This document shows positions 14,503 through 26,302 of a stretch of DNA of 62,000 bases, piece by piece. Source of the stretch: Neocallimastix lanati (nom. inval.) (lineage: Eukaryota > Neocallimastigomycota > Neocallimastigomycetes > Neocallimastigales > Neocallimastigaceae); the NCBI GenBank assembly GCA_016946835.1, contig JACVTC010000056.1, forward strand, positions 750,001 through 812,000, in the 5' to 3' direction. Every line of letters starts with the position of its first letter. Within the stretch, counting starts at the first letter, position 1. The position numbers were made by a program, and so were the translations under genes. The notes under the pieces are model-generated. The model saw only the letters and a list, made by a program, of their open reading frames with translations. It was not told the DNA's origin and made no database searches.

Positions 14503-16334
14503 ATTATTATTATTATTATTTTTATTTTTATTTTTTTAATTTTTTTTTATTTTTATTTTTATTTTTATTTTTATTTCTTTTTTTTATTTCTTATTTTTAT
14601 TTTTATTTTTATTTTTATTTCTTATTTTTATTTCTTATTTTTATTTCTTATTTTTATTTCCTTTGATTTATTTTTATTACTTATATTATTTTTATTTCCT
14701 TTGGTTTATTTTTATTTTTATTATTATTTTTATTTTTATTATTATTATTATTTTTTTTATTTTTATTTCTATAATTATTTTTTTATTTTTATTTCTATTA
14801 TTATTATTATTTTTATTTCTATTATTTTTTTTATTTTTATTTCTATTATTATTTTTTTATTTTTATTTCTATTATTTTTTTTATTTTTATTTATATTATT
14901 TTTTTTATTTCTGATTATAAAACTTTTTATTTTTATTTTTATTTTCATTTTGTTTGTTTTATTTTTATTTTTATTATTTTTTTTTTTTATTTTTATTTCT
15001 ATTATTATTTTTTTATTTTTATTTCTATTATTTTTTTTATTTTTATTTCTATTATTATTTTTTTTATTTTTATTTCTATTATTTTTTTATTTTTATTTCT
15101 ATTATTTTTTTTATTTTTATTTCTATTATTTTTTTATTTTTATTTCTATTATTTTTTTTATTTCTGATTATAAAACTTTTTATTTTTATTTTTATTTTCT
15201 TTGATTTATTTTTATATTTTTATTTTTATTTTTATTTTTATTTCTTATTTTTATTTCCTTTGATTTATTTTTATTTTTATTTTTATTTTTATTTTTATTT
15301 CTATTATTTTTTTTTATTTTTATTTCTATTTTTATTTCTATTATTATTATATTTTTATTTCTTTTTTTATTTATACTTCTTTTTATTTATTTTTATTACT
15401 TATTTTTATTTCTTATTTTTACTTTTAATTCATATATTTATTTTTATTTCCTTTGGATTTTTATTATTAATTTTAATTTTATTTTTATTTCCTTTGGTTT
15501 ATTATCTTTGGTTTATTATTATTTTTATTTCCTTTGGTTTAATTTCTTTGATTTATTTCCTTTGGTTTATTTTTATTTTAATATTTATTATTATTATTAT
15601 TATTTTATTTTTATTTTATTTTTTTTTTTTTTTTTTTATTATTTTTTTTTATTTTTATTTTTATTTTTATTTTTATTTTTATTTTTATTTTTATTATTTT
15701 TTATTTTTATTATTTTTATTTTTATTTTTATTTTATTTCCTTTGGTTATTTTTATTTTTATTTTTTTTAATTTTATTTCTATTATTTTTTTTATTTTTAT
15801 TTCCTTTGATTTTTTTTATTTCCTTTGGTTTATTTTTATTTTATTTCATTTCTTATTTTTATTTTTATTTCCTTTAATTTTTTTTATTTCCTTTGATTTA
15901 TTTTCTTTGGTTTATTTTCATTTTTATTTCTTTTGCTTTATTTTTATTTTCATTTCGTTTGGTTTATTTTTATTTTTATTTTTATTTTTAATTATAAAAT
16001 TTTTATTTTTATTATTATTTTTATTTCTAATACTTTTATTTTTATTTTAATTTTTATTTCTAATTTTAAAACTTTTTATTTTTATTTTTATTTCTAATTA
16101 TAAAACTTTTTATTTTTATTTTTATTTCTAGTAATAAAGCTTTTTATTTTTATTTTTATTGGGTTTAATACATTGATATTATTTTTATTTTATTTTTAAT
16201 TATAAAACTTTTTATTTCAAACTTTATTTTTATTTTCTTTGTTTTATTTTTATTTTAATTTTTATTATTATTATTATTATTTTTATTATTATTATTTTTT
16301 TTATATTTATTTCTATTATTATTTTAATTTTTAT

Positions 16335-16369
<35 letters not shown>

Positions 16370-17021
16370 ATTTTTATTTCTTTTTTTTTATTTATACTTC
16401 CTTTGATTTATTTTTATTACTTATATTATATTTATTTCATTTGGTTTATTTTTTTTTATTTTTATTTTATATTTATTTTATTTATATTTCCTTTGGTTTA
16501 TTTTTATTTTTATATTTATTATTATTTTTATTTCTTATTTCTTATTTTTATTTCTTATTTTTATTTTTATATTTATTATTATTTCTTATTTCTTATTTCT
16601 TATTTTTATTTTTATTTTTATTTTATATTTTTTTTATTTATACTTCCTTTGATTTATTTTTATTACTTATATTATTTTTATTTCATTTGGTTTATTTTTT
16701 TTTATTTTTTTTATTTTTATTTTATTAATATTTCCTTTGGTTTATTTTTATTTTTATTTTTATTTTTATTATTATTTTTATTTCTTATTTTTATTTTTAT
16801 TTTTATTTTATATTTTTTTTATTTATACTTTCTTTGATTTATTTTTATTACTTATATTATTTTTATTTCATTTGGTTTATTTTTTTTTTTATTTTTTTTA
16901 TTTTTATTTCTAATTATAAAACTTTTTATTTTTATTTTTATTTCTAATTATAAAGCTTTTTATTTTTATGTTTTATTTTTAATTATAAAACTTTTTATTT
17001 CAAACTTTATTTTTATTTTAA

Positions 17022-17072
<51 letters not shown>

Positions 17073-17116
17073 TTATTATTATTTTTTTTATTTTTATTTC
17101 TAATTATAAAACTTTT

Positions 17117-17190
<74 letters not shown>

Positions 17191-17609
17191 ATTTTTATTT
17201 CATTTTTTATTTATTTATATTTTTATTTCTTTTATTTATATTTCTTTTGGTATATTTTTATATTTATATTTATTTTTATATCTTTTGTTTTATTTTTATT
17301 TTTATTTCCTTTGATTTATTTTTATTTTTATTTCTATTATTATTTTAATTTTTATTTCTTTTTTTTTTTTTTTTTACTTTATTTTTATTTCTTTTTTATT
17401 TTTACTTCTTTATTTTTATTTTATTTCCTTTTATTTCCTTTTTTTATTTTCTTTGGTATATTTTTATTTTAACTTTTATTTTAATTTTATTTATATTTCT
17501 TTTGGTCTATTTTATTTTTACTTTTATTTTTATTTTATTTATATTTCTTTTGGTCTATTTTTATTTTTATTTTTATTTCCTTTGGTTTATATCATTTTGT
17601 TTATTTTTA

Positions 17610-17647
<38 letters not shown>

Positions 17648-18326
17648 TTTTTTATTTTATTTCTATTATTTTTTTATTTTTATTTCTGATTATAAAACTT
17701 TTTATTTTTATTTTTATTTTTATTTCTATTATTTTTTATTATTATTTCGTTTATTTTTATTTTTATTTTTATTTTTATTTTTATTTTTTTTATTTTTATT
17801 TCTATTATTATTATTATTTTTATTTTTTTATTTTTATTTCTATTATTATTTTTATTTTTATTTCTATTATTATTATTATTTTTATTTCTAATTATAAAAC
17901 TTTTTTATTTTTTTTATTTTTATTTCTATTATTTTTTTTTATTTTTATTTTTATTTCCTTTGATTTATTTTTATTTCCTTTGATTTATTTTTATTTCCTT
18001 TGATTTATTTTTATTTTTATTTTTATTTTTATTTTTATTTTTATTATTATTTTTATTTTTATAATTATTTTTATTTTTATTATTATTTTATTTTTATTAT
18101 TATTTTTATTTTTATTATTTTTATTGTTTTTATTATTTTTTTTTATTTTTATTATTTTTTTCTATTTTATTTCTATTATTATTTTTATTATTATTATTAT
18201 TATTTCTATTATTATTTTTTTATTTTTATTTATATTATTATTATTTCTTATTTTTATTTCTATTATTATTATTTTTTAATTTTATTTCGTTTGTTTTATT
18301 TTTATTTCCTTTGATTTATTTTTATT

Positions 18327-18357
<31 letters not shown>

Positions 18358-18722
18358 TTATTTTTATTATTATTATTTTTATTTTTATTATTTTTATTAT
18401 TATTATTATTTCTATTATTTATTTTATTTTTATTTTTATTTTTTATTTTTATTTTTATTTTTATTTTTATTTTCTTTGATTTATTTTTATTTTTATTTCC
18501 TTTGGTTAATTTATATTTTTATTTTTATTTCCTATTTTTATTTTTATTTCCTTTGGTTAATTTTTATTTCTTATTTTTATTTCTTATTTTTATTTCTTAT
18601 TTTTATTTCTTATTTTTATTTCTTATTTTTATTTCTTATTTTTATTTCTTATTTTTATTTTTTATATTTATTTTTATTAACTTTGGTTTATTTTTATTTT
18701 TATTTAATCTTTTATTTCCTTT
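12480..18722 (+). repeat. 6-kb T-rich low-complexity array
   Basis: The plus strand is almost entirely T with A and rare C/G, built from TTTTTA hexamers with a recurring TTTATTTTTATTTCCTTTGG unit and ATT trinucleotide runs. A marker of about 20 bases, AATTATAAAACTTTTTATTT, recurs many times (for example near 12563, 12850, 13248, 14920, 16090, 17103, 17890). Long Phe/Tyr/Leu/Ile reading frames through it are by-products of the composition: they overlap in several frames and have no domain-like sequence. The same unit appears inverted at 28880-30868. Confidence 0.85.
17119..17185 (+). repeat. Poly(T) tract of about 67 bases
   Basis: Longest uninterrupted homopolymer in the window, inside the T-rich array, directly after a copy of the AATTATAAAACTTTTTATT marker. 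Its exact length is subject to assembly error. Confidence 0.85.
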
Positions 18723-18810
18723 AAAAAAAAATTCCGTAATATTGAAAGTATTATATTTTACTAATAGTAAACGTCATATCTATGGACCTGTTATTTTTAA
18801 TGTAGAATAA

Positions 18811-19215
18811 AAAAAAGGAAAAAATAGAAATAATAAAATTTATAATAAAAATAATAAAAATGAAATAAAAGTAACAATAAAGATATTGATAATAAGGATA
18901 TTGAAAATAATAAACCAAAAGAAATAAAATAGAGTAAAAATATGAATAAGAATAGACAAAGAGAAATAAAAAATAATTAAATAAATCCAAATAAATAATA
19001 ATAATAATAAATCTATGGAAATAAAAATAAAAATAAACCGAATAAAGTAAAAAATAAAGAAATAAAATAAAAATAAAATTAAGAATAATCCAAAATAAGT
19101 AAAAATAAAAATAAAAATAAAAATAAAATTAAAATTAAAATAAAAATAAAAATTAAAATAAAATTAAAATTAAAAATAAATCAAAAGAAATAAAAATTAA
19201 AATAAAAATAAAAAG
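18811..19215 (-). repeat. A-rich counterpart of the T-rich array
   Basis: Strand asymmetry flips around 18720-18810. From here the plus strand carries AAATAAA units with AAACC..AAAG spacers, the reverse complement of the 12.5-18.7 kb unit, ending near AAAGTTTTATAATTA (the marker inverted). The roughly 90-base spacer at the switch (18723-18810) is of ordinary composition and has no recognisable gene. Confidence 0.6.
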
Positions 19216-19421
19216 TTTTATAATTAGCAAATAAAAATAATAAAAAAAAAATGCTATTTTTTTATTTAAGTATATAAAAAGAAAATAATATAAATAAAAT
19301 AAAAATTATAATACTATAAATAAAAAAAAAAATAATATAATTTTTCTTCAAAAAATAAAATCGAAATAATATTATAATTACAATAATAAAAAACAAAATA
19401 GAATTAAAAAAAATATCACTT

Positions 19422-19423
<2 letters not shown>

Positions 19424-19468
<45 letters not shown>
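19424..19468 (+). repeat. Poly(T) tract of about 45 bases
   Basis: Uninterrupted T run about 170 bases left of the copia 5' LTR. The rest of 19216-19637 is AT-rich with no visible gene. Confidence 0.85.
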
Positions 19469-19471
<3 letters not shown>

Positions 19472-19642
19472 TATTTTATTTTTTTTTATTTTATTATTAT
19501 TTTTACTATGAACAGTAAATAAAGAATATTTTACACGTGGAAAAGTTTAGATCAACTATAATTTAATTAATTAAAATTTTAATTAACCTTATATAGAAAA
19601 TTATATTCGTAGATCAAAACTTTTTAAACTTTATATTATTTT

Positions 19643-19929
19643 TGTTAAAAATATATTTTAATATAAAATTTAATCTATGATTATCCAATATTTTACAAAT
19701 ACAAAATACTCGAAATACTATAAAACGTGCTTAAATAATAATCCTAATTATTTTTTATCTCTTTAACAATAAAAAACCTTAATATATATATACGATCATA
19801 CATACTTAATTATATATATTTATAATAATAAGTATTAATATATAATAAAGAATATAAAACATCTTTACTTAAACATAATTATAATATTATCTTAATATTG
19901 TGTGTCTCTTAATTGTGTGTTTATTAACA
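19643..19929 (+). repeat. 5' LTR of copia element 1
   Basis: 287 bp, starts TGTT and ends AACA, flanked on the left by target duplication ATTTT. Differs from the 3' LTR at three sites: A/T near 19750, G/A near 19832 and C/T near 19874. Confidence 0.95.
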
Positions 19930-19943
19930 GATTAAGAGTCTCA
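19930..19943 (+). promoter_or_regulatory. Primer-binding site, complementary to tRNA-Lys(CUU) anticodon arm
   Basis: GATTAAGAGTCTCA follows the LTR directly. Its complement TGAGACTCTTAATC matches the anticodon arm of eukaryotic tRNA-Lys(CUU) as I know it, with CUU as anticodon. Priming by a tRNA cut in the anticodon region is established for Drosophila copia. Use of tRNA-Lys here is inferred. The same 14 bases occur in element 2 at 53856-53869. Confidence 0.65.
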
Positions 19944-20298
19944 ATCTCAACCGATTGAGATAGAATGAAAGTTAAGTATTAATAGCTACAGTAATATATA
20001 TACTTATTTAAGACAGATAAATATAAATTCATACTAATTTATTTTTTTTTTCATTTATTTTAAATAATAATAAATAAAATAAAATTAATAATAATATATA
20101 AAATAATAATAATTCAACAAAATATCCAATTCTAAACAAAAACATTAAAAAATAATTTCATACGAGTTATTAAAATAATAAGATAATATAAGGAGCCGAT
20201 TAATCAAAAATAAAATTAAATTATAGTTTTAAAAATTTAAATAGAAATTGACAGTAAAATCAAAAACTTATAAGCTGAATAAAAGATAAAAAAAAAGA

Positions 20299-20645
20299 GT
20301 CAGCTATCAAAAATATAAGCTGAATACTATAATCAATAGAGTCAGCTATTTAAGCTATAAGCTGAATAAGAAGATAAGATGTCAGCTATCAAAAGTATAA
20401 GCTGAGTACTATAACTTAATAAAGTCAGCTATTTAATTTATAAGCTGAATAAAAATAAAAAGTCAGCCATCAAATACATAGGCTGAGCACAATTATTAAG
20501 TCAGCTATTTAATTCATAAGCTGAATAAAAAGTCAGCTATCAAAGACATGAGCTGAATATCAATAAATTATTTAAAAGGTCAGCCATGTAATTTATAATA
20601 AATTAAATAAAATTTGGTCAGCTATAAAGTATATAAGCTGAATAC
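20299..20645 (+). repeat. Tandem array of about eight small hairpins in the retroelement leader
   Basis: Units of about 25 nt, each with arms TCAGCT...AGCTGA around an A/U-rich loop, occur near 20299, 20341, 20381, 20424, 20462, 20500, 20532 and 20617. A decayed unit lies at 20580. Two loop types (ATCAAA.. and ATTTAA..) alternate over the first units. The unit at 20462 has TCAGCC paired with GGCTGA, a compensatory change in both arms. The array lies between primer-binding site and gag, where packaging, dimerisation or translation signals sit in retroelements; its role is not known. Confidence 0.8.
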
Positions 20646-21437
20646 TAAAAAAATATAATAATAAAGTCAATTTCTTTTCTATAAACTAATTTTAAAATTA
20701 TAATGTCAGACATTCATATAAAAATAATAATAAATAAAACGTCAATAATACTAACTCTACAAAATACAATAAGTTAAAATATAAATAAACATAATTCAAA
20801 TTAAAGGTTATACAATAAATAAATAATAATATAAAATTGGTCAAATCACAAAATAAATAAATCACTTTTAATATAAACAAATATCATAATAAAAATTTAA
20901 AATATTTTTATAAACAACTCACCAATAGTTAGATTTTTTAATATAAACTAACAATAATAATAAAATATAAACATGACAATCAAATAACTATTTTTTCATA
21001 ATTAAAATCAACAAATGATCAATACTATAACAAAGAAAATATTAATAAAATAATAACGACAATACAATTTTATTAATATTAATTTATTGATAATATATTG
21101 ATCATGTTTAATATAAACAAAATATACAGATGTCATCTGATTAATCACTTTATATATAATTAAAAATTTTCTTAACGTTCCAATTATATATATTAATTTA
21201 ATAAATCATCAACCAAACAAAATATTGAAATAAATCATGTTTCTAAAAATAATAACCAATATTTTTTTTTAAAGCAAAATTGATATTTTATGAATTCAAA
21301 TAGTACTTTTTAGAAATATAAATAAACTCAAATTATATTTTTTTTTACTCTTCAAAATTATTTAAAGAAAGTAATAAAATAATTAATAAGCAATTATAAT
21401 TCATAATAACATTTTTTTTTTTCGGAATTAAACTAAC

Positions 21438-22370
21438 ATGAGCAGAAATAACTTAAGAAGTAATTCTAGAAATAGTATCAATTCTACCTAAGACCAAATA
21501 ATAAACATCAGTGAATATGAACCCACACAAAAGGGGTTCACTTTTAACTACAGTGAAAACTTTAACCATATTACGGAATTGACAACAGATAACTTTGTTA
21601 ACTGGAAAACAAATATCCTTTATCTCCTTTGTATTAATAACCTCGATGACTACATAAGTCATGAAAAAGTGAAAAAGATAAGAAGGAGAGATATAACAGA
21701 AAGCATTGAAAAATATACGATTGATAAATTCGATAATTCCCTTGTGTACGAAATCGGAACAAGCGAAAAAGATATTAAAAATGACATATTAGTAAAATGG
21801 ATCATAACAAATAATCTTGGTGAGAACACCAAGAAAATATTGGAAAGTCAAAGCAAAACGGCCTTCCAATTATGGGAACTACTTAACAAGTCTTTTACCA
21901 TAGGACCTGAACAAAGAAAAATGGTCCTGAAAGACAAAATCAATAAATTGAAATATAATTTAGAAGATGATGTCCATATTTTCTTAGCTGTCTTACAAAA
22001 TCTCCTGGATGAATTGGAAAGAATAGACTCCGATATTATTGACAATGTTAAGGTCGGTATTTTAAATCGAGCTCTCCCTGAAAACATTAGATTCATTAAT
22101 GTTTTCCAATACAATAATAATTGGACAAAATGCTGCGACTATGTCAAAAGGATAATACCAGATATTGTTTTCTCCAATATCAGGGAAACAGCTTTAATCG
22201 AACAAAATCCGAAGAATATATTTAGTTTATAAAATGGACGAAAAATCTCTAAACCTAAGAAAATAAAATACAAGAAAAGAAAAAATGGAAAATGCTACCT
22301 TTGTGGAAAGTTCGGACACTACCGAAAAGACTGCTTAAAAAACAAATTCAATAAAAACAAAAGAAACAAC
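21438..22370 (+). pseudogene. gag: Copia Gag region with two in-frame stops
   Basis: The frame opens at ATG 21438 (MSRNNLRSNSRNS), meets TAA at 21489-21491, and reads on in the same frame through a copia-type Gag body (TDNFVNWKTNI, then FQLWELLNKSF). It meets a second TAA at 22230-22232 just before a basic segment and a CX2CX4HX4C zinc knuckle (CYLCGKFGHYRKDC, about 22293-22340). No frameshift is involved. Gag forms the virus-like particle and the knuckle binds RNA. The second stop removes the knuckle and all of Pol unless read through. The context is not a classical readthrough motif, so I call it broken. Confidence 0.8.
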
Positions 22371-25300
22371 AAACAACATAAAAGAAAAGGTAATACAAAA
22401 AAATTCAACAAAGAAAAACCAAGAGAAGGTCATGCATATCTATTAAACGATAAAAAGGATTATAATGAAAACTACCAAGAAGACTTCTCAAGAGATTATA
22501 ACTCAGACAACTGTTTTGAATTAAACAGTTTAGAGATTAACAAGCCAACAAAAATTGATATAAGAAGCAACAATAATAATATTACACAATGGATTCTGGA
22601 TTCCGGTGCCTCAATTAATGTAACAAATAACATTAATATATTATCAAACATCAGAAAAGAAAAAATAAAAATATCTCTTGCCAATGGAAAGGAAACATAT
22701 GCTAACTACATTGGTGATTTCAATGCATATATAAACAATCATAAATTTATTTTAAAGAACGTTCATTATTCTAAATTTATCAAGAAAAATTTAATATCAA
22801 TTAATCAATTAATAACACAAAATTATAAAATTGTTTTCAATAACTATAAAAACTCACAAATCGCAATCATCTATGACGACAAAGGTAATAGAATATATCA
22901 ATCAGCAGCAGACAATAAAAATATATTTAAAATATATTTATCAAAAGCACCATCCATTTTTCATAAGAACAATAATTTCGAAAATTTAAATGAAATTAAT
23001 TCAACACATATCAACAATAAACAAGATTTTGATCTTTGGCATAGACGCCTGGGTCATTTCGACATTACTAAAATAAAAGATAATTTAAAAAATACTAATA
23101 CAAATACAAATCACAAATGTCAAATATGTTCCAATTCAAAATTAAGGAACAAACCTTTCAAAAGATCAATTAATAAAACAAAACACATTTTCGAACTTAT
23201 ACATCTTGATTTAGTGGGCCCCGTATTGCCATCCTTAAATAAGAATATATACTTCCTCACAATCCTGGATGACTTTTCTAGATATGGCTGGGTCTTATTC
23301 CTACAACATAAAAATGAAACATTTAATAAATTCATTATTTGGTACAAAGAAGTTTTAAACACATTCAGCATTAAAATCAAAAATATTCGATCAGATAATG
23401 GAAGGGAATTTTTTAATAATAATTTCAAAATATTCTGTCAAAATAATGGTATAATACATCAATACACTATACCATATAATCCAGCCCAAAACGGGAAAGC
23501 TGAACGATTCAACGGCATACTTATATCTTCCGCAAAAGCTCTACTAAATGAATCAAAACTTTCTCATAATTTTTGGGAATTTGCTGTTGATACAGTAAAT
23601 TTTATTCACAATCGTTTACCCCATCAGGGTATAAACAATAAAGTACCATTTGAGATTCTATATAATAAACCTGTTGATTACAGCATATTTAGAGTTTTTG
23701 GATGTAGAGTATTTTTCTTTATACCAAAAGAACTACGATCCAAATTTGATAATAATTCACACCCTGGAATTTTCTTAGGATATTGCAATAACCCATCATC
23801 TTATAAAATCCTTGATTTAACCAACAATAAAATCGTGCTATCTCGAACTGTCCAATTCTTTGAAAACGATCCTGGAAATTCAGTCTTACTAAACTATAAT
23901 TCCAATAACGAATTCAGGGTGAATGATTACTCAGTCAAAAATTTTTCAAACAATAATTATAACAATTATAATTATCAAAAATACAACAACAACAATCACA
24001 ACTATCAAAATAACTATAATAATATTAACGATTCACAATATAATAGCAATATTTTAAGAAATAAAAATAAACATAAAACTTATAAAAAACAAAAACAAAA
24101 TAAAAATGATAATCCAGAAGATAATAATAATTCAGGAAATGACAACATTACTTCAAATAATATCAACATCAATAATGAAAACAACATTAACAATACTAGT
24201 AATAATACTTTCAATAATAACAATAAAAATAACACTAATAATAAAAGTAATATCTATATCAATGATTCATCAATCAATAATAATAATAAATTAAACAACA
24301 ATAATATTTGCAACACTAATACAAGAAACTATAGAAATAATGAATTTAATGACAATAATATTACCAATAATCTTAATAAAAATAATGATAATATTCCTAA
24401 TAAAAATACAACTGAAGAATCTAATATGGAAAGTACAATTAATTACGTAAATAAATTAAACAATACTAATAACAATAAAATTGAAATATCCCACTATCAA
24501 GACAATACAACAAACAATAATACAAATAAAAGAAACATTAATTATGAAGCAAAAGCATCAAGCAAAAGAATAAAATATAGTGAAAAGAATATATCAAAAT
24601 TAAATGAAGAAAACAATATATTCAGAGAACCATATAACTTTAAAGATATATTTAACCTTAAAGATAAAGAGCAATGGATGGAAGCCGTAAATGAAGAATT
24701 AAAAAATATGGAAAAGCTAAATGTTTTTCAGATTGTAAATTCAGTTCCAGAAGGATCTAACGTTATATCATCACGTTGGGTATTTAAATATAAAAGAGAC
24801 TCAAACGGTAATATAATAAAAAGAAAAGCAAGATTAGTTGCGAAAGGTTATACGCAGCAGTATGGAATTGATTTCAAGGAAACGTTTGCTCCAACTTTAA
24901 AACAAGATACAATAAGGATTATCACAGCAATAGCTGTTCAGCATAATTTTAATATCGAACAAATAGACATTAACTCTGCATACCTTAATGCAGATTTAAA
25001 AGATGATATATATATGAAATCTCCCGAAGGTCATCATTCATTCAATAAATGTTTTTGGAAGCTTAAAAAAGCCCTTTATGGCTTAAAGCAAGCTGGAAAA
25101 GAATGGAACGAAAAATTGAATAATGAGCTTCTCAAATTAAATTTTAGAAGAGCTAAGAGTGAACCTTGCGTTTATATTAAGACAGATAGGAATAATAAAA
25201 CAATATGCATTTTGTCGGTATACGTAGATGATATATTAATTGCGGGAACAGATCATGAAATCAAAATTGTAAAAGATTCAATAAAAAGAAAATTTAATAT

Positions 25301-26147
25301 TAAAGATATAGGTAATGTAGAATTCGTTATAGGAATTAAATTTAATAAGATCAGAAATGGCTATATTTTACATCAAATAAGATATATTAACGATATATTA
25401 TTCAAATATGAAATTAATAAACTTACACCATCGAAAAATTTAATACCAGTGGAAAACAATAAATTGAAATGCATAAAATTTAATGAAACGAAATACCGAA
25501 GTGCCATTGGGAACCTATTGTATCTTGCTATTTGTACCCGACCTGATATCCTATTTGCTGTGAGCAGAGCAGCAAGAAAATCCAATAACCCTAACTTAGA
25601 GGATTGGAATAATGTTCTTAAAATATTCAGATACTTAATGTACACAAAAAACTATGGTATAAAAATTGAAAAAGGTATTAACCTTAAGGTTTATGTAGAC
25701 GCAGATTTCGCTAGAGACTCAATCACAAGAAAATCTACTTCAGGATTCCTGATGATGATGGGAAGAACGCCAACCAGTTGGTTCTCGAAATTGCAACATT
25801 GCGTTTCTCCCTCAACGGCCGAAGCTGAGTATTATAGTTTAAGCGAATGCGCAAAGCATTCATTATGGTATAAGAATTTATTAAACGAACTTGGAATAAA
25901 AATTAATAATGTAAAAATTTTCGTCGACAATAAAGCAACAATATATAATAGTGAGAATCAGTCAATTAATCCCAAGTCGAAACACATTGATATTCGGTAT
26001 CATCATATTAGAGATCTTGTTAATAAAGGATTAATCAAATTGAATTACATAAACACTAAAGAAAATTTAGCCGACGGATTCACGAAATACTTAAACAATA
26101 CTTTAATGGATAAATTTAGAATTTCCCTTCTTACTAAAATTGAATAA
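22371..26147 (+). CDS. pol: Copia Pol: protease, integrase, reverse transcriptase, RNase H (no own start)
   Basis: It continues the Gag frame and is open to TAA 26145-26147. Visible motifs in order: protease WILDSGAS (about 22590); integrase HHCC zinc motif (HRRLGH...CQIC, about 23040-23130); the integrase D,D,E core (ILDDFSRYGWV, RSDNGREF and downstream); a long Asn-rich spacer (about 23935-24540); RT start (SRWVFKYKRDSNG), FAPTLKQDTIR, ALYGLKQAGKEW and the catalytic YVDDILIAG (about 25220); RNase H with YVDADFA, STAEAEYYSLSE and KHIDIRYHHIRD. The first ATG/GTG/TTG in frame is not until 23214, so expression would depend on a Gag-Pol fusion, now interrupted by the stop at 22230. Enzyme motifs themselves look intact. 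Confidence 0.92.
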   Translation, partial: KQHKRKGNTKKFNKEKPREGHAYLLNDKKDYNENYQEDFSRDYNSDNCFELNSLEINKPTKIDIRSNNNNITQWILDSGASINVTNNINILSNIRKEKIKISLANGKETYANYIGDFNAYINNHKFILKNVHYSKFIKKNLISINQLITQNYKIVFNNYKNSQIAIIYDDKGNRIYQSAADNKNIFKIYLSKAPSIFHKNNNFENLNEINSTHINNKQDFDLWHRRLGHFDITKIKDNLKNTNTNTNHKCQICSNSKLRNKPFKRSINKTKHIFELIHLDLVGPVLPSLNKNIYFLTILDDFSRYGWVLFLQHKNETFNKFIIWYKEVLNTFSIKIKNIRSDNGREFFNNNFKIFCQNNGIIHQYTIPYNPAQNGKAERFNGILISSAKALLNESKLSHNFWEFAVDTVNFIHNRLPHQGINNKVPFEILYNKPVDYSIFRVFGCRVFFFIPKELRSKFDNNSHPGIFLGYCNNPSSYKILDLTNNKIVLSRTVQFFENDPGNSVLLNYNSNNEFRVNDYSVKNFSNNNYNNYNYQKYNNNNHNYQNNYNNINDSQYNSNILRNKNKHKTYKKQKQNKNDNPEDNNNSGNDNITSNNININNENNINNTSNNTFNNNNKNNTNNKSNIYINDSSINNNNKLNNNNICNTNTRNYRNNEFNDNNITNNLNKNNDNIPNKNTTEESNMESTINYVNKLNNTNNNKIEISHYQDNTTNNNTNKRNINYEAKASSKRIKYSEKNISKLNEENNIFREPYNFKDIFNLKDKEQWMEAVNEELKNMEKLNVFQIVNSVPEGSNVISSRWVFKYKRDSNGNIIKRKARLVAKGYTQQYGIDFKETFAPTLKQDTIRIITAIAVQHNFNIEQIDINSAYLNADLKDDIYMKSPEGHHSFNKCFWKLKKALYGLKQAGKEWNEKLNNELLKLNFRRAKSEPCVYIKTDRNNKTICILSVYVDDILIAGTDHEIKIVKDSIKRKFNIKDIGNVEFVIGIKFNKIRNGYILHQIRYINDILFKYEINKLTPSKNLIPVENNKLKCIKFNETKYRSAIGNLLYLAICTRPDILFAVSRAARKSNNPNLEDWNNVLKIFRYLMYTKNYGIKIEKGINLKVYVDADFARDSITRKSTSGFLMMMGRTPTSWFSKLQHCVSPSTAEAEYYSLSECAKHSLWYKNLLNELGIKINNVKIFVDNKATIYNSENQSINPKSKHIDIRYHHIRDLVNKGLIKLNYINTKENLADGFTKYLNNTLMDKFRISLLTKIE

Positions 26148-26302
26148 TATAGTGTAAAATGTGCTATCTTTTTTTTCTTATATATAATAAGTTTTTTTTA
26201 GAAAGCTCTCCAAATCAAATTAAAAGTAGTATAATTTTTCAAAATCTACCTTCATTTTTTCTTTGTATTAAGTTTTTTTTTGAAGCTAGATTTTAGGGTG
26301 AA

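Noticed and set aside
12480-18722. CRISPR-like or centromere-type satellite
   Set aside because: Units are not separated by unique spacers, and the period is irregular low complexity. The host looks eukaryotic, so CRISPR is not expected. No evidence supports a centromere.
12631-18810. Many long plus-strand reading frames rich in Phe, Tyr, Ile and Leu
   Set aside because: They overlap in several frames, come from TTTTTA and ATT repeats, and lack any domain-like or varied sequence. They reflect composition, not genes.
21438-26147. Alternative genetic code with TAA read as sense
   Set aside because: The giant gene ends at TAA directly after a complete hydrophobic anchor, and intron ends remove all other in-frame stops, so TAA acts as stop here.
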